From: CAVUAA01 sp963739345
GTDB taxonomy: Bacteria; Chlamydiota; Chlamydiia; Chlamydiales; JAFEGQ01
Assembly (NCBI GenBank): GCA_963739345.1
Contig: CAVUAA010000001.1
Coordinates: 868,001 to 932,000, forward strand
Direction of reading: 5' to 3'
DNA length: 64,000 nucleotides
Below are positions 8,167 to 17,693 of the stretch, one piece after another. Within the stretch, counting starts at the first letter, position 1. Every line of letters starts with the position of its first letter. The translations under genes were made by a program, and so were the position numbers. The notes below the pieces were generated by a model. The model saw only the letters and a list, made by a program, of their open reading frames with translations. It ran no database searches and was not told the DNA's origin.

Positions 8167-9443
8167 AAAACCTCGACAAACTCTTCCATTGCATAGACGC
8201 GCGATCCCTTGACCAGGACCACATCGCCTGGCTGGACCACTTCGCCCAAGTACTTTGCCAGCTCGTCCCGTTCCATGCACCACTTGATGTCACGCCCCTC
8301 CCGATGCCACACCTCAAACGCAGGAGCGAGGTGCTCGCCGAGACAGATGAGATGATCGACCCTTCCAAGCGCGTGCTCGGCCACCTGTCTGTGCGCCTCA
8401 GCCTCCAAATCCCCCAATTCACCGATGCCCCCAAAGACAACAATCCGTCGCCCCCCATCCTCCGGCTCGGGGAGGCTATCGAGAGCGGCACACACCGACA
8501 ATGTGCAAGCATTGTAGGTGTCGTCGACGATGGTGATTCCGTTCCGAATCTGAACTTCAAACCGCTGTGCAGGCAAATCGAGCTCACCAATCCCCTCTTC
8601 GATCTGCCGCCACCCAAGTCCAAGCGCTCGCGCCGCCGCAGCTGCCGCCAGCAGATTGTGGAGGCAATGACGAAGAGGGACCGCCCAGTCGCACTCCACC
8701 ACTGGGCTCCCCCCTTCAAAGATCTGCACCCGTTGACCATCCACGCGTCCATAAAAATCTGCCTCGCGCGTCCTAGTCGAATAGCTCCGCTTCGGGCATG
8801 CCCCTGCCTCCATCAAAAAACCGCTAAAGGGTGAATCGAGCGGAATGATCCCAAGCTTCGCCTGCTCAAAGATCTCCCCTTTCGCCTTGGCGATTCCCTC
8901 AATCCCCTCCTGAAAAAATCCGACATGAACAAGGGCAATATTAGTCACCACAGCAATATCGGGCGGTGCGATCTCACTCAGTCGCCGGATCTCCCCTGGG
9001 CCGGTCATCCCCATCTCGAGGATGACGATCTCCTCATCCCCCTTCGCTTCCAAAATTGAGAGAGGCAATCCCACCTGACTGTTCCGATTGCCGCGTGAAA
9101 AATGGACTCGCCGATGAGCGGCCAGCAACTTCACCAAAAAATTGCGCGTCGTCGTCTTCCCCACCGAACCGGTGATAGCGACCACTTTCGCACTCATCCC
9201 CGCCAGCTTCGCCTGTGCCGCCTCTTGCAAGGCTCCGAGCACATTGTCAACGACCAGCTGCTCAATCTCCACATCAACTTTTCGCTCGACCAACGCCGCC
9301 GCCGCTCCGTTTGCTGCCGCCTCCGCAACATAGTCGTGCCCGTCAACCCGCTCACCTTTAAGGGCGCAGTAGAGATCGCCCGGCTTCACCTCCCGGCTAT
9401 CCGTCACCACTCTCGAAGCACTACAAATTCGCTCTAATGTCAC
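8163..9443 (-). CDS. murF: UDP-MurNAc-tripeptide--D-Ala-D-Ala ligase
   Basis: MurF attaches the D-Ala-D-Ala dipeptide made by the Ddl half of the MurC-Ddl fusion, completing the UDP-MurNAc-pentapeptide. The 426-residue protein shows the N-terminal DSREVKPGDLYCALKGERVDG typical of MurE/MurF, the ATP loop TGSVGKTTTR (91-100), LEMGMTGPGEIRRLSEIAPPDIAVVTNI and the late DDTYNAC motif. Its ATG overlaps the stop of the upstream membrane gene by 4 bp and its stop overlaps the mraY GTG by 4 bp, so the first genes of the operon are translationally coupled. Confidence 0.97.
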   Translation of the reverse strand: MTLERICSASRVVTDSREVKPGDLYCALKGERVDGHDYVAEAAANGAAAALVERKVDVEIEQLVVDNVLGALQEAAQAKLAGMSAKVVAITGSVGKTTTRNFLVKLLAAHRRVHFSRGNRNSQVGLPLSILEAKGDEEIVILEMGMTGPGEIRRLSEIAPPDIAVVTNIALVHVGFFQEGIEGIAKAKGEIFEQAKLGIIPLDSPFSGFLMEAGACPKRSYSTRTREADFYGRVDGQRVQIFEGGSPVVECDWAVPLRHCLHNLLAAAAAARALGLGWRQIEEGIGELDLPAQRFEVQIRNGITIVDDTYNACTLSVCAALDSLPEPEDGGRRIVVFGGIGELGDLEAEAHRQVAEHALGRVDHLICLGEHLAPAFEVWHREGRDIKWCMERDELAKYLGEVVQPGDVVLVKGSRVYAMEEFVEVL

Positions 9444-9910
9444 CTAAACCAACTGCGTCGTCTGATAAAGTAGCCCCACCACAAGCAGATGATCAAGAGG
9501 TGGATGAGGGCGGCAATAATCCGCCCAACGATAAGACCCGCCGGCATTTCTGCCAACGAGGAACCTACGATAAACATGACGATCCAGATGACGATGCCGA
9601 CAAACTGCAGAAGAAACAGCAGATAGGTGAGCCAAAGGCCCCACACCCACCTCCCCCACACCCCAATGCCAGACAAAATCAGGAGAGAGCTCGAGACCAA
9701 AGTCCAAATGCTGACCGACATTGGGATCTGCACAGCCCCGGCGCCAGCCGTAGCCAGCAAACCCATCACTCCGTAGATCAACCCAATAATGCCAAACACA
9801 ATGGCCAGAACAATATATATCTGACCCCAAACAAATCCGCGCGACAACTGACCTGGCTTCTGTTCCATTATTCCCACCCCCAATTCACCTTTTAGATTCT
9901 CTCCCTCCAC
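9440..9910 (-). CDS. Unknown small multi-pass membrane protein at the head of the mur operon
   Basis: The 156-residue product has a short polar N-terminus and about four membrane segments (roughly 29-52, 63-82, 84-110 and 122-147), rich in Ile, Gly and Trp, ending in a basic FIRRRSWFR tail. No catalytic motif is visible. It overlaps murF by 4 bp (ATGA), so it appears to be the first gene of the mur/fts operon. An internal ATG at residue 15 is an alternative start. I do not recognise the family, and a role in envelope assembly is only suggested by position. Confidence 0.65.
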   Translation of the reverse strand: MEGENLKGELGVGIMEQKPGQLSRGFVWGQIYIVLAIVFGIIGLIYGVMGLLATAGAGAVQIPMSVSIWTLVSSSLLILSGIGVWGRWVWGLWLTYLLFLLQFVGIVIWIVMFIVGSSLAEMPAGLIVGRIIAALIHLLIICLWWGYFIRRRSWFR

Positions 9911-9964
9911 CTGTCAAATGAATTGATCAAAATCCCCCCTCTCCCTATTCTTCCCATTAACTAA

Positions 9965-10035
9965 GGTGGCATGGCCAAGTGGTAAGGCAGGGGCCTGCAA
10001 AGCCCCCATCCCCAGTTCGAATCTGGGTGCCACCT
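9965..10035 (+). tRNA. tRNA-Cys (GCA)
   Basis: A 71-nt cloverleaf: acceptor GGTGGCA pairs with TGCCACC, the anticodon stem GGGGC/GCCCC holds loop CTGCAAA with anticodon GCA, and the T-arm is CCCAGTTCGAATCTGGG. The discriminator is T, as expected for tRNA-Cys. The CCA end is not encoded. It lies between the divergent mur operon and rsmI. Confidence 0.93.
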
Positions 10036-10046
10036 AACAAAAATAG

Positions 10047-10832
10047 ATGTTCTATCTCATCCCGACCCCCATTGGGAATCTGGGCGATATCACTCATCGC
10101 GCAATTGAAACCCTCCGCTCTGTTGACTATGTGCTGTGTGAAGACACACGGCACTCGATTAAGCTGATGAATCACTTCGAAATCCAAACGAAGTTGATCA
10201 GCTACCACATGTTCAATGAGGCTGAGCGGGAAGAGGGCATCATCGCAGATCTCAAAGAGGGCAAGTCAATCGCCCTCATCTCCGACGGCGGAACCCCCGG
10301 GATTGCAGATCCAGGACAAAGGCTGGTGAGGCGGTGCCACCAAGAAGGGCTGCCCGTGACCAGCCTACCCGGCGCCTGCGCCATCACCGTCGCCGTCAGT
10401 GCAGCTGGCGCAGACGCCCCCTTTCAGTTCATCGGATTTCTCCCCAAGAAAGAGGGCGAGCTCCGACGCACCCTAGTCAACGCCCTCCATTTTTCCGGAA
10501 CCACCGTCGCCTATGAGGCACCAAAACGGATCCGTGCCACACTCGAACTTCTCGGTGAACAGACCGTTTGCCTGATGCGAGAACTCACAAAGAAGTTCGA
10601 GGAGATCCGATGGGGAAAGGCAAGCGAATTGCTCGAAGGATTAGAGGAACGTGGCGAGATGGTCCTCCTCATCACTGGCGATCCTAAGCTTGAATGGCGC
10701 GAGATGGAGCCGACCGCCCACGTCGCATGGATTGTCGAAACCTTTGGTGTGAGTGACAATGAGGCGATCAAGCTAGCCGCTGCTCTCCGTGGCGCCCCCA
10801 AGCGGGAGATCTATCGGGAGGTCAAAGGTTGA
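10047..10832 (+). CDS. rsmI: 16S rRNA 2'-O-ribose C1402 methyltransferase
   Basis: RsmI methylates the 2'-hydroxyl of C1402 in 16S rRNA, using SAM, to tune decoding at the P site. The 261-residue protein begins MFYLIPTPIGNLGDITHRA and contains LCEDTRHSIKLMNHF, ISDGGTPGIADPGQRLV and SLPGACAITVAVSAAGA, all diagnostic for this tetrapyrrole-methylase-fold family. LMRELTKKFEE is a further conserved block. It begins 11 bp after tRNA-Cys, so the two may share a transcript. Its TGA overlaps the TTG start of the next gene. Confidence 0.96.
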   Translation: MFYLIPTPIGNLGDITHRAIETLRSVDYVLCEDTRHSIKLMNHFEIQTKLISYHMFNEAEREEGIIADLKEGKSIALISDGGTPGIADPGQRLVRRCHQEGLPVTSLPGACAITVAVSAAGADAPFQFIGFLPKKEGELRRTLVNALHFSGTTVAYEAPKRIRATLELLGEQTVCLMRELTKKFEEIRWGKASELLEGLEERGEMVLLITGDPKLEWREMEPTAHVAWIVETFGVSDNEAIKLAAALRGAPKREIYREVKG

Positions 10833-11563
10833 AGAAAGTAGGCGGCGCCACACTGGTCACACGGCAGGCACTCGAACAAATCAAGAAATGCAAGCGAGCA
10901 AAACTTGAAAAGCTCTGTGACCGACTCCTCACAGCTCACCCCGAAATGGCATCCATCCTGGTGACCACCACCAGATGTCTATCCGCCCCCGATCACATCG
11001 CAGAAGCCACCACCATCCTCAACGAGATGGCCCGCGCCGACCAAGCGATCACCAAACAGGCCGTCGCCCTCTGCAAGCCGGGCGACAAAATCCTCACCCA
11101 CAGCGCCAGCGGCAACGTCCTCTCTGCCCTCCTCGCCGCCCACGAAGCCCATGGCATCGAAGTGATCGTCACCGAATCCCGTCCCCTACTCGAGGGGCGC
11201 GACCTCGCCCGCGCCCTCTCCAAGGCCGGCCTCCCTATCACCTTCATCGTCGACGCCCTCGCCCCCTCTCTCCTTCCCGAATGCAAAATGGTGTGGGTGG
11301 GTGCTGACGCCGTCGCCGACGACTTCTTCGTCAACAAGATCGGAACCCTCGGCATTGCCCTCGCAGCCCAGCGGCTAGAAATTCCCTTCTACGTCCTCCA
11401 CGACCCCCTCAAAATCCTCCCCGAGGGCGCTCCCTGGTCCACCCAAGACCACCCTCCCGAAGAGGTGTGGCGGGGCGCACCCCGAAACATCCGCGTCCGC
11501 AACCCCTACTTCGAAAAAATCCCCCTCTTCCTCACTTCCCAGCTGTTGCAAGGCGCAAGCTGA
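10829..11563 (+). CDS. eIF-2B alpha/beta/delta-like (MtnA-fold) protein
   Basis: The 244-residue product resembles the C-terminal Rossmann-like half of eIF2B regulatory subunits and the related sugar-phosphate isomerases. The visible signature runs from ILTHSASGNVLSALLAAH through VTESRPLLEGRDLARALSKAG and VWVGADAVADDFFVNKIGT to the late basic FYVLHDPLKI region. Bacterial relatives include methylthioribose-1-phosphate and ribose-1,5-bisphosphate isomerases, so a small-molecule isomerase is more likely than a translation factor. Translation starts at TTG 10829, overlapping the rsmI stop (TTGA). The substrate cannot be read from the sequence. Confidence 0.75.
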   Translation: MKKVGGATLVTRQALEQIKKCKRAKLEKLCDRLLTAHPEMASILVTTTRCLSAPDHIAEATTILNEMARADQAITKQAVALCKPGDKILTHSASGNVLSALLAAHEAHGIEVIVTESRPLLEGRDLARALSKAGLPITFIVDALAPSLLPECKMVWVGADAVADDFFVNKIGTLGIALAAQRLEIPFYVLHDPLKILPEGAPWSTQDHPPEEVWRGAPRNIRVRNPYFEKIPLFLTSQLLQGAS

Positions 11564-11576
11564 GACATGCCTTCCT

Positions 11577-12100
11577 CTAAGTTACTACTGGTGGGATACT
11601 TCGGATCCATTGTCTCTCAGCCCACCGACCTAACAGACAAAGGCTAACGCCAAGGATCGCAAAGAAGACCGCCTTATGCAGCGGATTCCAGAAGAATTCA
11701 AAGAACCGGGTGTATATGTTGATGGCCAAAAAGGTAAGACCAAACCCTCGGTAAGCTCTTTCATCCCTCTTACAACCGATCCAAATCGCTCCGCCGCTGA
11801 CAAGACCGAAAATTAAGCTCCAATGGAACAGCTCAATTTGCTTCACCGCAAACCAGGAGTAGAGGTTTCCATAGTTCCCGAAGATAGAGAGAATCCACAG
11901 GGAAAGAAACAAGAACAGGAGGCCAATATTGCGAGACGTAGCGTACAGCGGCTTCAGAAGATCGTTGTGGCGCATCGCCGATTCACTGCCAATCAGAAGC
12001 CCTCCGAACAGCACAAAGCGTAGAGGACGGCACCTTCTGCAACCAGCTGCTCGAGAGTTCTGGAAAATTGCCGATGCTTTGTTTTGCTGAGAGATGCCAC
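11577..12100 (-). pseudogene. Decayed or frameshifted multi-pass membrane protein
   Basis: An AGGAGG ribosome site six bases ahead of GTG at 12100 starts a frame (ASLSKTKHRQFSRTLEQL onward) that stops at 11993. A second frame, opening near 12017, continues with GLLIGSESAMRHN and four membrane segments to 11577. One missing base near the TTT run at 12014-12016 would join them. The second part resembles DUF2157-type membrane proteins (ending FFAILGVSLCLLGRWAER), but the N-terminal helical part looks shortened. It is either a pseudogene or a sequence error. If only the downstream part is real, it starts at GTG 12014. Confidence 0.5.
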
Positions 12101-12144
12101 GATCCGCCTCCTTCTATATCCTTAAAATCTATCAATATCGATTG

Positions 12145-12639
12145 TCATTCAAATTGCCCGCAGTCCTCTGCCACCGGGATGAGGTACTCAGTGTCTATCC
12201 GAGGTTCGTCGGTGCTTGTATCCCAAAGTAGGCCGGCAAGACGTACCGTGATGTCGGTGAACCGGGGATCATCAATCCGACCACTGGCGACCCACACGTC
12301 AAACATTACAGCAGGCTCAATTTTCATGCTCTCTATAGATAGATATGTCCCGGGCCATACGACCTCCATTAGATCTTTCTGAACTACATTCCTGTGCCTG
12401 GACAGTAGGCGCTTATCATGCCGCCGCCAATTTTCACCATACCGCTCAAATAGATCTACTGTCTCTGGAACTCGAGTAGACAGGCCGGGCGCTTCAATAA
12501 TATACTCCTGAAAGAGGGGCGAATAGTAGATAAACAAGGGCTTGCGCAGCTCGAATGTCATTCCCACCAATGAGTCTCCCCCTGCGTACACCAGAACACA
12601 CGGCAAAAAAAGCGCGAACCATAAAATTTGCTTAACCAT
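12145..12639 (-). CDS. Small exported protein, candidate immunity partner of the RHS toxin
   Basis: The 164-residue product starts with a signal peptide (MVKQILWFALFLPCVLVYAGG, cleavage near residue 20) and has no further membrane segment. The mature part is acidic and rich in aromatic residues, with no motif that I recognise. Its ATG overlaps the stop of the hydrolase-like gene by 8 bp, so the two are coupled. In polymorphic-toxin loci, the gene directly after the toxin tip usually encodes immunity. An exported protein would suit a toxin acting in the periplasm or on membranes. This role is inferred from position only. Confidence 0.6.
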   Translation of the reverse strand: MVKQILWFALFLPCVLVYAGGDSLVGMTFELRKPLFIYYSPLFQEYIIEAPGLSTRVPETVDLFERYGENWRRHDKRLLSRHRNVVQKDLMEVVWPGTYLSIESMKIEPAVMFDVWVASGRIDDPRFTDITVRLAGLLWDTSTDEPRIDTEYLIPVAEDCGQFE

Positions 12640-13192
12640 TGAGATACCCGGCGTTCATCGATTTCATTTCCATCTCCATTGCCCGGCTATAGGCTGGTCC
12701 ACTGATATAGTGCTCCTTAAGGCTAAAACCATTCGAAGATGGGAGCTCCCGAACATCATAGTCGGACTCCTTCCCCTTGTGCTTTAAACGAGCAAGAACA
12801 GACACGGGGTCGCCCTCGGAACAGTAATTTACCACCCTGCCCGCTTTATGCCTAGCGATCCAGACCGGCCCACCATAAGTTACGACTATCATTTGAGACC
12901 GGACGTTAGGGGGTAGTAAGTTCAGAGCCCAATCCAACACCATCACCCCTTCGCTGTGGGCATGGGCATAAACAGTACCCCCTTCACCAACTGCCTTCCA
13001 GTCTTCGAGCAGATCGTTCGCCGCCTGGTTCACGACCTCCCAGTTAGGATAGCTCCCATAATACCCGCAGCACTCGTGAAAATCGCTCCAAAAACCGTCG
13101 GATGGATTATAGGTATACTGAAATTCATCGACCAAAAACTTTTTGCTAACTTCATCAACAAACACGGCCACCTCTTTCTCAGAGGTCAGCAC
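12632..13192 (-). CDS. Alpha/beta-hydrolase-like C-terminal tip of the RHS protein (out of frame)
   Basis: This 186-residue frame begins at the end of the RHS gene. The same frame is open further upstream, reading RFFNGVLTSEKEVAVFVDEV across the nominal start, so it is probably the natural C-terminus of the RHS protein, cut off by a one-base frameshift in a run of five G (C on the coding strand) at 13248-13252. The block YAHAHSEGVMVLDWALNLL fits an alpha/beta-hydrolase nucleophile elbow with serine in HSEG, and TYNPSDGFW precedes it. Similar lipase-like tips (DUF687-like) are known in chlamydial proteins. Whether it is still joined to the RHS core needs resequencing. Confidence 0.6.
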   Translation of the reverse strand: MLTSEKEVAVFVDEVSKKFLVDEFQYTYNPSDGFWSDFHECCGYYGSYPNWEVVNQAANDLLEDWKAVGEGGTVYAHAHSEGVMVLDWALNLLPPNVRSQMIVVTYGGPVWIARHKAGRVVNYCSEGDPVSVLARLKHKGKESDYDVRELPSSNGFSLKEHYISGPAYSRAMEMEMKSMNAGYLNG

Positions 13193-16100
13193 GCCATTGA
13201 AAAAGCGGTGGCGATACGTTGGATGAAGTGAGCTGTTGGTATTCGTCGGGGGTGTAGGGTTGGCCTTTGAGGGCGCAACTTTGGCGTATTACTCGCTCCT
13301 TGAGATTGCTCTCGTCTAGGAGCTTGATGCTGGCAAGTTGCGTGCCGCTGCCAACGGTTGCTGTGCCACCGTGGCGCATGACGGTGGCGGCGGTGACATG
13401 CTTAGCACGCCCCTCAAAGGTGAGACTAAGTTCGCCCCAGAGATCGCAGCGGGAGAGGGGTGCGTTGAGGACGTAGACGTAGAGATTGGAGCTCTCTTCA
13501 TAGCCTTTGGGATCGGGGGTGAGCCAGCGGCCAAGGGTGGGATCGTAGTAGCGGCGGCCAAAATTGGTAAGTTTGGTTTCGGGGTCGTACCGCTTAGAGC
13601 AGAAGCGGTAGGGGTTGGGGAGGGTTGAGGAGGTGAGGCAGGAGCCAAAGGCGGTGTAGGCGTAGGTGGCGTGGGGGGTGCCGTTGAGGTCAAGGAGGGT
13701 GGAGACCGATCCGCGGTGGTCGTGAATCGGGAGGTAGGAGGTGCCGTCGAGCTCGATGGAAATAGCTGCCCCTATCTCGGCTCCATGGCCGATTCCAAGT
13801 GCACGGAATTCGATGAGGGAGTCGTCTGCGTCGATGGCGCCAATCTCCATCCGGTTGTCGTAGAGGTAGCGGTGGTGGGCAAGTGTTTGCCAGGAGTCGC
13901 CGTTGCGGATTTGGGTCTGTTTGGTGAGGCGGCGGTCAAAGGGGTCGTAGGTGAGGGTGATAAGGTGGGTGGCTGTTTCGACGGTGAGGAGGCGGTTGAG
14001 GCCATCGTAGGTGTAGGTGGTGTTGGGACGGGTGAGTAGGCATCCTTGAGGATCATAGGTGAGAGTCTCGCTGGAGGTGGCGCGGAGCTGGTTGAGGGCG
14101 TCCACCTCCCAGTCGCTCTCATCATGGACAACTCGGTTGTGGAGCGAGTCGTGGGTGTAAGTGTGAGATTCAACGCCTGTTTCGGCGGTGAGCTGCAAGA
14201 GGGAGTCATAGGTGAAGGTCGATGGGGTGTCGTTGAGGAGGTAACCAGTGAGATTTCCGGCTTCGTCGTAGGTGATTTGGATCTGCTCGAGGGGCGTAGT
14301 TGAGATGCTGGTGATGCGACCGAGCTTGTCATAGGTGGTTGTTATGGTGCCGGCGGTGCCGGGTAGCTGCTCATCACAGATGTTCCCCTCGAGGTCGTAG
14401 GTGGTGTAGAGGTGTGAGTAGATTGGGGTGTTTTGAGCGTCGTGCCGTGTGACGGAGCGGAGATTGACGGCGTCGTAGGTGTAGACGACGCTCGACTGGT
14501 CGGGGAGGATAAGCCTGGTGCGCCTCCCTTGAAAATCGTAGGTGTAGGAGAGATGTAAGCCGTTGGCTAGGGTCTCTGAGAGGAGGCGATTGCAGGGATC
14601 GTAGGTGCGGGTAGTTGTGCCGACGTTTGAGGTAACAGAGAGAATGTTGTCGTTGCCGTCGTAGGTGTAGCGGTCGTTGAGATTGGGGCCGGTACGCTTT
14701 GTGATGCGGCCGAGGGCGTCGTAGGTGTAGATAAGGAGTGTGCCGTCGGGGCGGCGGAGTTCGGAGAGCTCCCCGTCAGCATTGTAGCGGAATCTGGTGA
14801 CCCGCACCGTGTCGGAGCCCACTCCTTCGGTTTGCATACGGAGGTGACCGACGGGGTCGTACTCCCAGCGATTCTCAACAGTCCGTTCGGGACGATCGAG
14901 TGCGAGGACTCGATGCACTTCGCTAACGCGGTTACCACTCAGATCAAAATAGGAATCGGTCTGCAGGACAAGGGTCCCCATGGGATCGAGTTTTTCCACT
15001 CGGAGGACATTGCCGCGGGGGTCGTGGTAAGAGAGGGTCTGGTTTCCGGCAGGATCAATGGTGGTCTTGAGAAGGACGGGGTGCTCTTCGAGGGTAGCAT
15101 TGTGATCGTACCGTATGGTGGTGACCTGTCCGAGAGCATTGGTAGAAGAAATCGGGTTGCCAAGCAGGTCGTATTGAGTAGTGCGCACGTTGGCCTGTGT
15201 GGCCGAGTTCCAAGAGACTTCTCGACGCAAGTTGCCGTCCATATCGTAGGCGTACTCTGATCGACTGTGGGTGGTGTCCGATGAGTCGGTGATCTCTTCT
15301 CGCACCACCCTTCCTTGAGAGTCATATTCCCAGAGAGTGGCGGTGTAATCGTCTGCGCCATTCCCATACCACTCACGCTCGCTCCCCTTCCGACCAAACA
15401 CATCGTAGGTGAGACTACGCCTGCGGTCGGCTTGAACCTCTTCGATCAGCCGGCCAGCTCCATCATAGATGTAGCGGGTTTCCACTCCATTGCCGTCGAT
15501 CTCGGCAACCTTCAGTTCTCCTTTGTAGTGGGTTTCCCGGTGTGATAGGTGCTCGCCGCCTGACGAATACACATCGATAGAAGTGGGACGATCGCGGTAG
15601 TCACGCTTGTAGGTGGTGCGCGCGCCATTACGAGCTGTCTGCTCGACCAAACGGCCGGCCCGATCGTAGAGAGAGGTTTCAGATGTCCCATCTGGATAGT
15701 GGACAGCGGTCACCTCCCCACGGGCGTTGTAGGTGCGGCGGGTGATGTAACCCCGTGCGTCGGTCTCTTCGACCAATCGATCCAACGAGTCGTAAGAGCG
15801 ATGAATGACCGGTTCGATCCAACCGTCGGGAGTGCGCATGAATGGCTGAACCTCTTCTGCAACATTGCCGCAGGGGTCGTACTCGAACCAGGTAGAATTG
15901 CCACACAGATCGATTTTCTCGATGACCTGACCGAGCAGATCGTAGCGGTAGTTAAGGCCAAGGCTAGTCCCGAAATGGTCCAGCTGTGTGGTATGGATTC
16001 GCCGATTGGAGAAATCGTAGGTGTGATGGGTGTGGTGAGTAGATAAAGGGCACCACTGCTGGATGAGGTTGCCGTGCAGGTCATAGATGAAACACTCTTC

Positions 16101-17690
16101 AGCCAAGCCCGGCCCCACCTCTCTGATCAAGCGCCCACCCCGATCATATTCGCGCGCAATCGTGTAGGCGAGCGATCCATCAGCTCCCTCGACATCTTCG
16201 AAGATGACTTGATTTGCCTCGCCATAAGTGTAGCGAGTCCGCGAGAGCCGCCGCTCTTTCCCCTCTTCGAGGTAACGCTCTTCGCGCACCTGCGGCAAGC
16301 CTTCAGGCGTATTCTCCGTACGAATGATACGGCGATAAGTAACCCCGGCGAGTGATTCTAACTCGGGATCGCTCCCATCGTCTTCAATCGCCAACACCTG
16401 CTGTGCATTTCGATCATAGGCGTAGAAGAAGCGCTCGCGAAGCTCATCCCCTTCATAGACCAGCTTGGCAATCAGCAAATTGGTGTTTGGTTGGTAATGG
16501 TAATAGGCGCGACTCTGGCCGGTCTCCTCGTACACAGGGAGATTGTACCCGTCGCGCGAATAGGCGAGCTTGCGGACAGAAGCCTCAATCTCCTCACCAG
16601 ACAAATGCTCTTCGACCACGTTGCCGCGCAAGTCGTACCGGTACCGGTGGGAGAGCAGCACGCTCCCCTCCCCATCGCTAATGTCACGCCCTTCCAAATA
16701 GCCAGACTTCCAAAGCAAACGCTCAATCCGATTAGTCGTCGCACCGGCGTAGCAGATGACATCAATCGTCCGTCCATAACCATCTAGGGTGTAACGGGTC
16801 CGATTGAGGCCCGCGTCGTAAACATCGGTGTAATAGCAATCACTGACCGTAAACCCTCTTTTTTCAAACCCATATGCGTACTGAACAGCCGGGTGCAGAG
16901 TGTCATCGATTCCAACGGGGCGCATTTCGCGCCGCACTCGACCAGCTCGTGGATCGGTTCGATTCGGAGCATAATAGGGAGCAGCGAATAGATCGGAATC
17001 ATCTACCTGGTAGTATTCAATTCCTTGCCGGCGCCCCTCCCCATCGCTTGCCGCCTCAACGGCAAAGGGAGGGACAGACGACTTCTGGTATTCATATCCC
17101 AGCTGCTCAACGCGGCCGTCCGGATAGTGAATCTGCTCCAGCAGATAGGCCTTAATATTAGAGCCCCGCACAACTTGGCGTCGAAAATTGTAAACGTATA
17201 GGCAAGTCTGTCCGTCGCTGGTGGTGATGGTGACGTGTTTGGTCGTCTTGCTAGGCCAGCTCGTCACAATGTTTGCCCAGCCGAAGACGACACTCCCCTC
17301 GTCATTGGTCGCTACGATAGAAGAGACTTCGCCATTCCCATCATAGTGATAGTGAATGCGATTGCCGTTGGGCCGACGAATGCCGACTAGTCGAAACGTC
17401 TCTTCACCGTCACGATGCTTCTTTTGGTGGATCCTCTCGCCATAGTGCGCATAGGTGCGCCTCTCTCCATCTCCCTTGGTTAGAGTCCAGCCGTAGCCGC
17501 CATAGTGAAATTCAAGATCGAGAGCGCTCAAACTATTTGCAGCTCCGAGAGTGCCACCAGCCGTATTGCTGTAGTTGCGAGGAATAACCACCTTGGCCTT
17601 CCAGCAAAGAGGCTTCCGACGGAAATTCCAGCAATCTGCCCCTTCAAAAAGGGTGCTCCCGCCCCCATTCGATTCCCACCAGATTTGCAA
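13179..17690 (-). CDS. RHS/YD-repeat protein, main body
   Basis: The 1503-residue frame is packed with YD repeats (YDRGGRLIRE, YDLHGNLIQ, YDPCGNVAEE, YDGAGRLIEE and many more) forming the cocoon-like RHS shell. Near the end come the core signature YRFCSKRYDPETKLTNFGRR, then GRWLTPDPKG, NLYVYVLNAP and CDLWG, after which variable toxin tips normally begin. The nominal TTG start at 17690 is not convincing: the in-frame TGA at 17694-17696 separates it from a 94-codon part with a signal peptide, and reading flows naturally across. A frameshift at 13248-13252 disconnects the tip. The gene may therefore be decayed. RHS proteins act as toxins or adhesins in contact with other cells. Confidence 0.85.
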   Translation of the reverse strand: MQIWWESNGGGSTLFEGADCWNFRRKPLCWKAKVVIPRNYSNTAGGTLGAANSLSALDLEFHYGGYGWTLTKGDGERRTYAHYGERIHQKKHRDGEETFRLVGIRRPNGNRIHYHYDGNGEVSSIVATNDEGSVVFGWANIVTSWPSKTTKHVTITTSDGQTCLYVYNFRRQVVRGSNIKAYLLEQIHYPDGRVEQLGYEYQKSSVPPFAVEAASDGEGRRQGIEYYQVDDSDLFAAPYYAPNRTDPRAGRVRREMRPVGIDDTLHPAVQYAYGFEKRGFTVSDCYYTDVYDAGLNRTRYTLDGYGRTIDVICYAGATTNRIERLLWKSGYLEGRDISDGEGSVLLSHRYRYDLRGNVVEEHLSGEEIEASVRKLAYSRDGYNLPVYEETGQSRAYYHYQPNTNLLIAKLVYEGDELRERFFYAYDRNAQQVLAIEDDGSDPELESLAGVTYRRIIRTENTPEGLPQVREERYLEEGKERRLSRTRYTYGEANQVIFEDVEGADGSLAYTIAREYDRGGRLIREVGPGLAEECFIYDLHGNLIQQWCPLSTHHTHHTYDFSNRRIHTTQLDHFGTSLGLNYRYDLLGQVIEKIDLCGNSTWFEYDPCGNVAEEVQPFMRTPDGWIEPVIHRSYDSLDRLVEETDARGYITRRTYNARGEVTAVHYPDGTSETSLYDRAGRLVEQTARNGARTTYKRDYRDRPTSIDVYSSGGEHLSHRETHYKGELKVAEIDGNGVETRYIYDGAGRLIEEVQADRRRSLTYDVFGRKGSEREWYGNGADDYTATLWEYDSQGRVVREEITDSSDTTHSRSEYAYDMDGNLRREVSWNSATQANVRTTQYDLLGNPISSTNALGQVTTIRYDHNATLEEHPVLLKTTIDPAGNQTLSYHDPRGNVLRVEKLDPMGTLVLQTDSYFDLSGNRVSEVHRVLALDRPERTVENRWEYDPVGHLRMQTEGVGSDTVRVTRFRYNADGELSELRRPDGTLLIYTYDALGRITKRTGPNLNDRYTYDGNDNILSVTSNVGTTTRTYDPCNRLLSETLANGLHLSYTYDFQGRRTRLILPDQSSVVYTYDAVNLRSVTRHDAQNTPIYSHLYTTYDLEGNICDEQLPGTAGTITTTYDKLGRITSISTTPLEQIQITYDEAGNLTGYLLNDTPSTFTYDSLLQLTAETGVESHTYTHDSLHNRVVHDESDWEVDALNQLRATSSETLTYDPQGCLLTRPNTTYTYDGLNRLLTVETATHLITLTYDPFDRRLTKQTQIRNGDSWQTLAHHRYLYDNRMEIGAIDADDSLIEFRALGIGHGAEIGAAISIELDGTSYLPIHDHRGSVSTLLDLNGTPHATYAYTAFGSCLTSSTLPNPYRFCSKRYDPETKLTNFGRRYYDPTLGRWLTPDPKGYEESSNLYVYVLNAPLSRCDLWGELSLTFEGRAKHVTAATVMRHGGTATVGSGTQLASIKLLDESNLKERVIRQSCALKGQPYTPDEYQQLTSSNVSPPLFQWRADL
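13248..13252 (-). other. Probable frameshift site in the RHS gene (C5 run)
   Basis: On the coding strand the sequence reads TACACCCCCGACG. Dropping one C continues the frame as YTPTNTNSSLHPTYRHRFFNGV and into the hydrolase-like tip. The observed frame ends 70 bases later at VSPPLFQWRADL. This is consistent with one extra base in the run, or with a +1 slip at CCC-G. Confidence 0.6.
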
Positions 17691-17693
17691 CTC

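Noticed and set aside
8167..8283. Longer N-terminus for mraY
   Set aside because: The added residues lie inside murF and lack MraY character; GTG 8166 with a GTGA overlap gives the normal length.
13179..17690. Type VI secretion association of the RHS protein
   Set aside because: No vgrG, PAAR or tss gene is nearby and Chlamydiae are not known for T6SS; the signal peptide suggests Sec export.
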